Source: Fodinicola acaciae | GTDB taxonomy: Bacteria; Actinomycetota; Actinomycetes; Mycobacteriales; HKI-0501 | DNA length: 64,000 nucleotides | Direction: 5' to 3' | NCBI RefSeq assembly: GCF_010993745.1 | Contig: NZ_WOTN01000003.1 | Location: 1,054,001-1,118,000, forward strand | Shown: piece by piece, positions 57,193 to 64,000 of the stretch | Numbering within the stretch: the stretch's first letter is position 1 | Layout of the letters: the number at the start of each line of letters is the position of its first letter | Program-made: the position numbers and the translations under genes | The notes under the pieces: generated by a model | Told to the model about the DNA's origin: nothing | What the model saw: the letters and a program-made list of their open reading frames with translations, nothing else | Databases searched by the model: none

Positions 57193-58116
57193 TTACGCCG
57201 CCAGACGCGATCCGGAAGAGGTGCGTGATCGGCGAAACCATCGCCTGGCGTTCCGGTTGAAGATGAGGCCATAGATGACCACGAGCGCCGCTGTGGCGGC
57301 CGGCAGCGCGTCGCGTACCAGGCCGTCGACGCCGAGCACCATCGGACAGATCACCGGCTGGCTGGCGATCACCATCACGGCCAGCAGCGACACGACCCAG
57401 CGCGCACCCGGCACCTTGCCGAGACCGACCAGCGCGTACGGCAGGACCAGCACGAGGATCAGCACGACGACCAACTGCGCGCTGAGCGCGGCGGTGGCGG
57501 CGACCACCCGCAACGCCGGATAGCGGCTGGCGAGGTCACCGGTGAACAGGCCGGCGGCGCCGACCAGCAGCGGCACGACCGTACAGGCGGCCAGCGACGC
57601 CGCGAGCGGACGCGCGGTGAGGACCCAGGTCGGCTCGTCCGGCGACGGTGTGACCAGCCGGATCAGCAGGTTGCGCCGCTTGGTCGGCGGCCGGCTGAGG
57701 TGTTCGCGTACCGGCGCCAGCCACACCACCAGCAGGATGAGCGCCGCGCACAGGGCCGCCGAGGCGATCAGCAGGCCGTCGACCAGTGCGTGTGGCAGCG
57801 GTCCGACGGCCGGGTCATAGCGGCCGCCGACCAGCCGTACGGTGTTGAACACCGTCGACACCGCCAGCACGATCACCACCCCGCGCGCCGCCGCGGAGCC
57901 GCGGTTGACGTGCCGCGCGGCGAGGATGAGGCCGATCGCGCGTACCAGGGCCCAGGCGGCGCGTACGACCAGGCCGCCGACCCCGCCGACCGGCTCCGCC
58001 TGCGTGTTGTCGCTGGTCAGCAGCTGGAACACCACGCTGCCGTCGGCCGCCAGCGTCGCCACGCCGGCCAGCACGCAGGCGACCACCGCGACCGTGACCG
58101 CCGGATGCCTCTTCAC
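57193..58116 (-). CDS. Multi-pass membrane protein
   Basis: About 307 residues from GTG 58116. Around eight hydrophobic segments are seen. A central cytosolic loop contains REHLSRPPTKRRNLLIRL and a basic C-terminus ends in RRSRTSSGSRLAA. No transporter motif was recognised. It forms a likely operon with the isoprenyl transferase gene and may be linked to lipid-carrier metabolism. Confidence 0.7.
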   Translation of the reverse strand: MKRHPAVTVAVVACVLAGVATLAADGSVVFQLLTSDNTQAEPVGGVGGLVVRAAWALVRAIGLILAARHVNRGSAAARGVVIVLAVSTVFNTVRLVGGRYDPAVGPLPHALVDGLLIASAALCAALILLVVWLAPVREHLSRPPTKRRNLLIRLVTPSPDEPTWVLTARPLAASLAACTVVPLLVGAAGLFTGDLASRYPALRVVAATAALSAQLVVVLILVLVLPYALVGLGKVPGARWVVSLLAVMVIASQPVICPMVLGVDGLVRDALPAATAALVVIYGLIFNRNARRWFRRSRTSSGSRLAA

Positions 58117-58133
58117 CCTTCGATTGTCCCAGT

Positions 58134-58180
58134 CGCATGGCCACCATGCGTGCGTTGGACGCACGCATGGTGGCCATGCG
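58134..58180. terminator. Perfect 21-bp hairpin with nested palindromes
   Basis: Arms 58134-58154 and 58160-58180 pair perfectly around TTGGA. Each arm itself contains GCATGGCCACCATGC, so a cruciform with two extra side hairpins is possible. It lies 4 bp beyond the end of the hisN-like gene and just upstream of the membrane protein start. Confidence 0.8.
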
Positions 58181-58183
58181 GCC

Positions 58184-58963
58184 CTATGCCGCGGAGCCGA
58201 GGAGGGCGAGGATCTGGGGGTGGAGGGTCGGGTTGGCGGCGACCAGCGTCCCAGTGTCGGCGCGCGGCTGGCCGGCGACGTCGGTCACGACCGCGCCGGC
58301 GGCCGTCATCACCGCGTACGACGCGGCGAAGTCCCACACCTTGCCACCGGGACAGAGCACCGCCTCGTAGCGACCGGAGGCCAGGTTGCCGAAGGCGCTC
58401 GCGTCGCCCACGGTGTACATCTCGTACGACGCCGCCCGGACCCGCTCGATGCCGTCGCCATAGCCGCGGCGCCGCCAGACCGCCGGCCCGCTGTATGCGA
58501 CGTGTGCCTCCTCCAGGCTCTCCATCGTCGACACCGCGATCGGGCCGCCGGTCGAGTCGGCCGTGACGCCGACCGCACCCCACCACCGCTCGTGCAGCGC
58601 CGGCATCGACACGACACCGACGACCGGCGTGCCGTCGACGGCCAGCGCGATCAACGCGCCGAAGCCGTGCCGTCCGCGCGCGTAGTTAGCCGTACCGTCG
58701 ATCGGGTCGAAGATCCACCGCCGCCGGCCGTCCGGATCGCCGGTCAACCCTTCCTCCTCGCCGAGCACGGTGTCGTCCGGCCGGGCCCGCGCGAGCACCT
58801 CACGCAGCCGCGCCTCGACCTCCTTGTCGGCGTTGGTGACGAGGCTGTTGTCCGGCTTGACCTGCACGTCCAGCGCCGGGTCGCGCCACCACCGCCGGCT
58901 GATGTCGTCGGCCACGTCGGCCAGTCGCAGCGCCAACTCCAGATCGTCAGACAGATCACCCAT
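58184..58963 (-). CDS. hisN: Inositol-monophosphatase family, histidinol-phosphatase-like
   Basis: About 259 residues from ATG 58963. Metal-binding motifs are LVTNADKEVE, LGEEEG, WIFDPIDGTANYARG and KVWDFAASY. The short form and the Arg-rich RWWRDPALDVQVKPD start fit the HisN branch, which dephosphorylates histidinol phosphate in actinobacteria. Other inositol phosphatase activities are possible. Confidence 0.88.
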   Translation of the reverse strand: MGDLSDDLELALRLADVADDISRRWWRDPALDVQVKPDNSLVTNADKEVEARLREVLARARPDDTVLGEEEGLTGDPDGRRRWIFDPIDGTANYARGRHGFGALIALAVDGTPVVGVVSMPALHERWWGAVGVTADSTGGPIAVSTMESLEEAHVAYSGPAVWRRRGYGDGIERVRAASYEMYTVGDASAFGNLASGRYEAVLCPGGKVWDFAASYAVMTAAGAVVTDVAGQPRADTGTLVAANPTLHPQILALLGSAA

Positions 58964-59108
58964 GCGGCCCAGCCTGCCAAACATCGCTGACCGGCAGGCG
59001 TACGCGAGCTGTCATCTTCGCCACGTGCCGGCTGGCACGGATCAGGGATTCGCCCTACGCCGTGGTCGCCGAGCATGAAGCGGCAACCACAACGCCTTGG
59101 GAGATGCA

Positions 59109-59681
59109 ATGCCGCAGCCCCTCCGCCTCGGAGTCCGCCAGACCGGCCAGACCGGCACCTACCTGCTCATCGTCGGCCTGATCGCGGCTATCTTCGCGGT
59201 CGTCCTGGGCGGCACCGGCTGGCTGGTCGGCAGCACCATCGGCGGACGGCCGATCGCCGGCCTCGCGGTCGCGACGGTCGCGGTCTTCGCGGTGGCGGCG
59301 TTCTGTGTGCCGGTCGCCGCGGTCATCCTGCGCAACCGGTACGCCGAGCTCGACGGCACCGTCCTCACCGTCCGTACGCTCACCACCAAGACCGCCGACC
59401 TGGCCACCGCGCCGAAGGTCTGGCTGGCCGCGACCGCCGAGGCCACCGGTTATGCCAGCTCCGGACGTAGGCTGGCACCGACCGGCGAGCGGCCGGTGCC
59501 GGTCCTTGGCGTACGCAACGAAAGCGGCGGCTCGCTCGCCGTACGCCTGCAGCCGCTGACCCCGACCGAGCTGCGTGCGCTCGCCAAAGCCCTCAAGCGC
59601 AACCCGAGCACCGACGCTCGCGAGGTCGCGCGCTGGCTCAACCACGTCGCCGGCGCTCAGAATCCCCACGGGTCGGAGTGA
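59109..59681 (+). CDS. Two-TM membrane protein with PH-like tail
   Basis: A 190-residue protein from ATG 59109. Two hydrophobic segments at about 18-45 and 52-73 are followed by a beta-rich cytosolic domain with AELDGTVLTVRTLTTKTADLATAP, resembling bacterial PH-domain proteins. No enzyme motif. The 3' end overlaps the convergent gene by 25 bp. Confidence 0.75.
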   Translation: MPQPLRLGVRQTGQTGTYLLIVGLIAAIFAVVLGGTGWLVGSTIGGRPIAGLAVATVAVFAVAAFCVPVAAVILRNRYAELDGTVLTVRTLTTKTADLATAPKVWLAATAEATGYASSGRRLAPTGERPVPVLGVRNESGGSLAVRLQPLTPTELRALAKALKRNPSTDAREVARWLNHVAGAQNPHGSE

Positions 59682-60205
59682 GGCGTACGGGTCGGGTCGT
59701 CGGACCACACCAGCCGCACTTCGACGTCGACGCCAGCCAGCTCGCACAGGCGATCGGCGGCCCATCCGTTCCAGAAGACGCTGGTGGAGGACGGCACGCG
59801 GAATGCCGGCAGGTCGACCGGCACTGCGTCGGCGCGAAACACGCCTTTCCTGATCACGCCGTCCCATTCCGGCGCTGACGACTTCTCCGTGTCCAGGCAG
59901 TCGACGACCTGTTCCACAAGAAAGACGGACCACTCCGTGCTTTCGACGCCGTCGATGTGCAGCGGCAGCAGGCTGCCGGACGCCTCGAAGGCGGCGCGGA
60001 ACGCGTCGGCGACGCGGCTGCCGACGACCGGCACGTCACCAGGCCCCGGCGCGAACTCAACCGGCCGCGCGGCCGGATCACCGACCCACTCCGCGTTGAT
60101 GTCCCTCGGATAGTCGTCCGGCGATCCGGACAGCTGCCACCGTAGGATCCGGGTCAGCTCGCCGCCGATGGTCAACGTACGGTAGTCGCCGCGGTGCCTG
60201 CTCAT
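59657..60205 (-). CDS. Hypothetical protein, immunity-protein-like character
   Basis: About 182 residues from ATG 60205; an ATG at 60262 gives 201 residues but lies inside the interspersed repeat 60240-60299, so it is less likely. The protein is acidic with many Trp. DGVIRKGVFRADAVP and VFWNGWAADRLCELA give it a character like Imm11/DUF1629-type immunity proteins, a weak resemblance. No toxin gene is adjacent. Confidence 0.6.
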   Translation of the reverse strand: MSRHRGDYRTLTIGGELTRILRWQLSGSPDDYPRDINAEWVGDPAARPVEFAPGPGDVPVVGSRVADAFRAAFEASGSLLPLHIDGVESTEWSVFLVEQVVDCLDTEKSSAPEWDGVIRKGVFRADAVPVDLPAFRVPSSTSVFWNGWAADRLCELAGVDVEVRLVWSDDPTRTPHSDPWGF

Positions 60206-60239
60206 GCCGGTCAGCAGCCGGCACACCGAGCTGAGACGT

Positions 60240-60299
60240 CCGATTGTCACCTTGTTGACCATCTGAACCGATACGCCACGGCAAGAAGGTTACATTCGG
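60240..60299 (+). repeat. 60-bp interspersed palindromic repeat, copy 2
   Basis: Aligns without gaps to the reverse complement of 32748-32807, with about 50 of 60 bases identical. It begins with CCGATTGTCACCTTGTTGACC, identical in both copies except at the end, and it ends with CATTCGG. It sits in the gap between the immunity-like gene and the pckG 3' end. Confidence 0.8.
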
Positions 60300-60333
60300 A
60301 CGCCTGCTGTGGCAGCTCAGCGGACGCGTGGGG

Positions 60334-62175
60334 TCAGCTGGCGTTGAGGCGGGCCTTGAGCGCGTCGAGCTCGGCCCACAGCACCGTCGGCAGCTTGTCG
60401 CCGAACTTCTCGAACCACTCGGTGACCTGCGGGATCTCCGCCTTCCACTCGTCGACGTCGACGTGCAGAGCGGCCCGCAGGTCCTCCTCCGTCAGGTCCA
60501 GACCGGCGACGTCGAGAGCGGCCGGCGTCGGTACGTGCCCGATCGGCGTCTCGACCGCCTCGCCGGTGCCTTCGATGCGCTCGATGACCCACTTCAGCAC
60601 GCGCGAGTTCTCGCCGAATCCGGGCCACAGGAAGCGGCCGTCCTCACCGCGGCGGAACCAGTTGACGTAGAAGATCCGCGGCAGCTTGGCCGCGTCGCCG
60701 GTGCCGCCCTTCCCCATCTCGATCCAGTGCTGGAAGTAGTCGCCGCCGTGATAGCCGATGAACGGCAGCATCGCGAACGGGTCACGCCGTACGACGCCGA
60801 CCGCGCCGGTCGCCGCGGCGGTGGTCTCCGACGACAGCGTCGCGCCGAGGTAGACGCCGTGGTTCCAGTCGCGCGCCTCGGTGACCAGCGGGATGGTCGT
60901 ACGCCGGCGGCCGCCGAACAGGATCGCCGAGATCGGCACGCCCTTGGGGTCCTCGTACTCGTCGGCGAGGATCGGGCACTGCGTGATCGGCGTGCAGAAA
61001 CGCGAGTTGGGATGCGAGGACAGTTCGCCACTGTCCGGAGTCCAGTCGCGGCCCTTCCAGTCGGTGAGGTGCGCCGGCTGCTCCTCGGTCATCCCCTCCC
61101 ACCAGATGTCGCCATCGTCGGTCAGCGCGACGTTGGTGAAAACCGAGTTTCCGCGCGCGATCGTACGCATCGCGTTGGGGTTGGTCTTCCAGCCGGTCCC
61201 CGGCGCGACGCCGAACAGGCCGTACTCCGGGTTGACGGCGTAGAGCCGGCCGTCGTCGCCGAAACGCATCCAGGCGATGTCGTCGCCGAGCGTCTCGACC
61301 TTCCAGCCGGGAACGGTCGGCTCCAGCATCGCGAGGTTGGTTTTCCCGCAGGCGGACGGAAAAGCCGCGGCGACGTAATGGGTTTTGTTCTCCGGGCTGG
61401 TGAGTTTGAGGATCAGCATGTGCTCGGCCAGCCAGCCCTCGTCGCGCGCCATCACCGAGGCGATTCGCAGCGAATAGCATTTCTTGCCGAGCAGCGCGTT
61501 TCCGCCGTAGCCGGAGCCGTACGACCAGATCATCCGCTCTTCGGGGAACTGCGTGATGTATTTGGTGTCGTTGCACGGCCACGGCACGTCCCGCTGTCCG
61601 GCCTCAAGAGGCGCGCCGACCGAATGCAGACATGGCACGAAATCCGCGTCCCCATCTGATCCACTAGTGAGCTTTTCCAGCACGTGCGCACCCATCCTGG
61701 CCATGATGCGCATCGATGCCACGACGTACGGCGAATCGGTCAGCTCCACGCCGAACATCGGTTTTTCCGCGGCGAGCGGCCCCATGCAGAACGGTACGAC
61801 GTACATGGTGCGGCCGCGCATCGAGCCGCGGTAGAGCTCGGTCATGATCCGCTTCATCTCGGCCGGATCCATCCAGTTGTTGGTGGGACCGGCGTCGGCC
61901 GGGTCGACCGAGCAGATGAACGTGCGGTCCTCGACCCTGGCGACGTCGGTCGGATCCGAGGCACACCAGAAAGAATTGGGTTTCTTCTCCGGATCCAGCC
62001 GGGTCAGCGTGCCGCTGGCGACCAGCTCGTCGGTCAGCGCGGCCCATTCCGCGTCGGAACCGTCGCACCAGTGGATCCGGTCCGGAGTGGTCAGCTCGGC
62101 CACCTCGCGCACCCATTCCAGCAGCTTGGAATGCTTTGTGGGGGCCTGTTCGAGGCCGGGAACGGTGGCGGTCAT
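60334..62175 (-). CDS. pckG: Phosphoenolpyruvate carboxykinase (GTP)
   Basis: A 613-residue protein from ATG 62175 with GAGAGGA upstream. The GTP-type motifs are [13 protein letters not shown] (P-loop with the active-site Cys), [17 protein letters not shown] and the substrate region [18 protein letters not shown]. It converts oxaloacetate to PEP, feeding gluconeogenesis together with GlpX of this window. It is a single gene. Confidence 0.97.
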   Translation of the reverse strand: MTATVPGLEQAPTKHSKLLEWVREVAELTTPDRIHWCDGSDAEWAALTDELVASGTLTRLDPEKKPNSFWCASDPTDVARVEDRTFICSVDPADAGPTNNWMDPAEMKRIMTELYRGSMRGRTMYVVPFCMGPLAAEKPMFGVELTDSPYVVASMRIMARMGAHVLEKLTSGSDGDADFVPCLHSVGAPLEAGQRDVPWPCNDTKYITQFPEERMIWSYGSGYGGNALLGKKCYSLRIASVMARDEGWLAEHMLILKLTSPENKTHYVAAAFPSACGKTNLAMLEPTVPGWKVETLGDDIAWMRFGDDGRLYAVNPEYGLFGVAPGTGWKTNPNAMRTIARGNSVFTNVALTDDGDIWWEGMTEEQPAHLTDWKGRDWTPDSGELSSHPNSRFCTPITQCPILADEYEDPKGVPISAILFGGRRRTTIPLVTEARDWNHGVYLGATLSSETTAAATGAVGVVRRDPFAMLPFIGYHGGDYFQHWIEMGKGGTGDAAKLPRIFYVNWFRRGEDGRFLWPGFGENSRVLKWVIERIEGTGEAVETPIGHVPTPAALDVAGLDLTEEDLRAALHVDVDEWKAEIPQVTEWFEKFGDKLPTVLWAELDALKARLNAS

Positions 62176-62534
62176 GACGCGGGTCCTCTCATCCGGTCGA
62201 CGCTGACCGGCGGTTGGCGACAGTGGATCTGGCAACGGGTCGACCCCCGTGCGAGACCACTTCTGCACGGGAATTTTCCGTGGGGATTCTCGGCAGCTTA
62301 GTGGGCCGGCCGGGACTGTGCCGGTTCCAGCATGTGAGAACGTGCATAGAAATCGGTTCAGAAGGCGTGACTCACATCTCGGTTTGCCGCGCGATTTTGT
62401 TTTTCCTATAGGCCTTTCGAGCAATACTGCAAATTGCCACGTTGTAAATGCAGCAAACGAATCCGGCGCAGGTCACACCGTGACGTACGCCCGGCCACTG
62501 GCACCCCAAACCTACGGTCCCGTAACCTTGGTGC
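62176..62534. promoter_or_regulatory. Divergent promoter region of pckG and the hemolysin-III gene
   Basis: A 359-bp interval with an AT-rich patch at about 62395-62465, which is otherwise rare here and likely contains promoter elements. CTGCA and TGCAG flank a 27-bp segment at about 62427-62453, possibly an operator. No known regulator consensus could be assigned. Confidence 0.45.
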
Positions 62535-63230
62535 GTGCCCAACTCGCTGACCTCCGCGCGAGCCGACCTGTCCGAGGTCGTGCCGCATCTGTTGACCCGG
62601 CCGCGGATGCGCGGCTGGCTGCATCTTTACGCGTTCGGCGTGGCGATCGTCGGCGGCATCGTGCTGGTCGGCCTCGCGGCCAGCCGGCCCGGCTGGCTGC
62701 CGGCGGTGTCCTGCGCGGTGTACGCGGTGACCGTCTGCGGGCTGTTCGGCGTCAGCGCGCTCTATCACCGGCGGCTGTGGCGGCCGCGCGGCTATGCGGT
62801 GATGCGGCGGCTCGACCACTCGATGATCTTCGTGTTCATCGCCGGCACGTACACGCCGTTCTGCCTACTTTTGTTGAAACCCCCGACATCCGTCGTGCTG
62901 CTCTCGGTGGTGTGGGCCGGCGCACTCGCCGGCGTCGGGCTGAAGATGTGCTGGCCGTCGGCGCCGCGCTGGCTCGGCGTGCCGCTCTACGTCGGCCTCG
63001 GCTGGGCGGCGGCATTCGTCCTGCCGGACATCCTGCGGATCGGCGGCGTCACCTCTTTGGTGCTGCTGATCGTCGGCGGCGCCGCCTACACACTCGGCGG
63101 CGTGTCGTACGCGCTCAAGTGGCCGGACCCGTGGCCGCGGACGTTTGGCTTCCACGAGATTTTCCACGCCTGCACGCTGATCGCCGCGATCTGCCACCAG
63201 ATCGCCATCTATTTCGCCCTCTTCGCCTGA
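62535..63230 (+). CDS. trhA: Hemolysin III / PAQR family membrane protein
   Basis: A 231-residue protein from GTG 62535. Seven membrane segments and the conserved residues of the family: SALYHR, LDHSMIFVFIAGTYTPF and FHEIFHACTLIAAICHQ with zinc-type His. In bacteria the TrhA-like members affect membrane energetics; haemolytic action is mostly historical. Confidence 0.9.
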   Translation: MPNSLTSARADLSEVVPHLLTRPRMRGWLHLYAFGVAIVGGIVLVGLAASRPGWLPAVSCAVYAVTVCGLFGVSALYHRRLWRPRGYAVMRRLDHSMIFVFIAGTYTPFCLLLLKPPTSVVLLSVVWAGALAGVGLKMCWPSAPRWLGVPLYVGLGWAAAFVLPDILRIGGVTSLVLLIVGGAAYTLGGVSYALKWPDPWPRTFGFHEIFHACTLIAAICHQIAIYFALFA

Positions 63231-63260
63231 CCTCAGGCCGCGTCGATGACCTCGACGCGC

Positions 63261-63764
63261 TCAGGGCGGTAACCACCAATCACGGGCTCGTCCAGATCCG
63301 TCCGCAGGACAATCCCATCGGCGAAACCCGAACCGTATGGGACACGCACTCGATCGCCGGGCATCAGCCTCGGCCGCCCCCGCTTCACCATGCGTGGTCC
63401 TCCAAACATCCCGCACTTTCTGCTTTACCAAACGATCCATGGCAACCGCCAGGCCGGCAAGACTCGACCGCCAGCGTCGAACCGAGGCCAACGTCAACGG
63501 CCAGCCCAGCACCGCGATCTTCGCCACCTTGTCGTAGTCATCATGCGCAATGCCATTTCTCGCACTGTTGAGCAGCTCGAGATTCTGCCGCCACAGCTTG
63601 CCTTTTACCGGACACTGAGCTGTCGCGTTGACGGCTTCGTTATGCAGGTCGCGGCAGAAGCCTCGGAATTCACTGGCCATGCGAAGGACGATGGCGTGGT
63701 TGAGCTCTTCGGTGGCCCATCGGCGGCCCGCTCCGGAACCGCCGACGACGACATGCGCCCGCAT
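63261..63764 (-). CDS. Possible HEPN-like protein
   Basis: A 167-residue protein from ATG 63764. ELNHAIVLRMASEFRGFCRDLHNEA and ELLNSARNGIAHDDYDK suggest a helical HEPN-like fold; the R-N-x-x-A-H element resembles the active site (R-x4-6-H) of HEPN RNases. The C-terminal 40 residues are Arg/Ala-rich and less convincing. The frame shows coding-like bias in its first 110 codons. It may be one part of a toxin-antitoxin or defence pair; no partner gene is recognised. Confidence 0.55.
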   Translation of the reverse strand: MRAHVVVGGSGAGRRWATEELNHAIVLRMASEFRGFCRDLHNEAVNATAQCPVKGKLWRQNLELLNSARNGIAHDDYDKVAKIAVLGWPLTLASVRRWRSSLAGLAVAMDRLVKQKVRDVWRTTHGEAGAAEADARRSSACPIRFGFRRWDCPADGSGRARDWWLPP

Positions 63765-63907
63765 GAGCTTGTCGAGCCGAGCCGACCGCTGATGGCGCCA
63801 TTTTGAACAGGGATGTCGAGGTCATGAAGAAATCGTATGACCGCGCGACCCCGGTTTTTCGGTTGTCCACAGAGCGAAATCCAGCTGGAAACCCTGTGGA
63901 AACGCGT

Positions 63908-63939
63908 CACGGTCCCGGCGCCGCAGCACCGGGACCGTG
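63908..63939. terminator. Terminator hairpin of the right-edge gene
   Basis: An 11-bp perfect stem (63908-63918 with 63929-63939) with a 10-base loop, 9 bp beyond the stop codon at 63949. Confidence 0.7.
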
Positions 63940-63948
63940 ACCGGGAAA

Positions 63949-64000
63949 TCAGACGCTCGGGCCTTCCGCGCGGAGGCGGTCGACCTCGGCCATCGCGCCG
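63949..64000 (-). CDS. C-terminal end of a gene entering from the right edge
   Basis: The last 17 codons read GAMAEVDRLRAEGPSV and stop. The hairpin just beyond fits a gene end. The protein cannot be identified from this tail. Confidence 0.6.
   Translation of the reverse strand, partial: GAMAEVDRLRAEGPSV

Overview
The window is chromosomal DNA of a high-GC actinobacterium. The evidence is strong G/C bias at third codon positions, frequent GTG starts, and core genes typical of the phylum: GTP-dependent PEP carboxykinase, class II fructose-bisphosphatase GlpX, a DUF4245 protein, PhoH with an N-terminal PIN domain, a short-type isoprenyl transferase, and an actinobacterial-type Ada/AlkA protein. 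I cannot name the genus from sequence alone.

It has two parts. Positions 1 to about 24,400 form an accessory region with lower and patchier GC, long gene-poor gaps, broken genes and several defence-like genes. In order: a secreted HNH-like protein; a membrane pentapeptide-repeat protein; a Septu-like ATPase/HNH pair (3011-5419); a 1019-residue nuclease-like/helical-repeat protein (6793-9852); a frameshifted P-loop NTPase/WD40 gene fused to the remnant of an HTH regulator (10602-13869); a sugar-epimerase-like gene; a small zinc ribbon, membrane protein and SAF-domain trio (14991-16684); a 1252-residue DUF4365-like nuclease/TPR protein (16985-20743); a MerR-like regulator opposite a 51-residue membrane peptide; and an HTH gene overlapping a small DUF2335-like membrane protein. 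This part looks like a defence/genomic island. No integrase or tRNA boundary is visible.

Positions 24,461 to 64,000 are mostly core genome: ychF, a DHFR-like reductase, ada-alkA, rmuC, an MFS exporter, ispH, xseA and xseB (separated by two exported paralogues), DUF4245, glpX, a PfkB kinase, gltA with an enoyl-CoA hydratase, a GntR-controlled VOC dioxygenase, an EcsC-family gene, fumC, a methyltransferase, a DUF5107 protein, a GlxA-type regulator opposite an isochorismatase-like hydrolase, an SLT lytic transglycosylase, phoH, an epimerase, an isoprenyl transferase, a hisN-like phosphatase, pckG and a hemolysin-III family protein. gltA, fumC, glpX and pckG connect the TCA cycle with gluconeogenesis; ispH and the prenyl transferase serve isoprenoid and lipid-carrier synthesis; xseAB, rmuC and ada-alkA serve DNA maintenance.

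The most unusual observations are non-coding. A roughly 165-nt giant hairpin occurs twice (37363-37527 and 48003-48163) with conserved core sequences, compensatory base changes and completely different outer stems that remain nearly perfectly paired. A separate 60-bp interspersed palindromic repeat occurs at 32748-32807 and, inverted, at 60240-60299, and the first copy lies inside a nest of hairpins.
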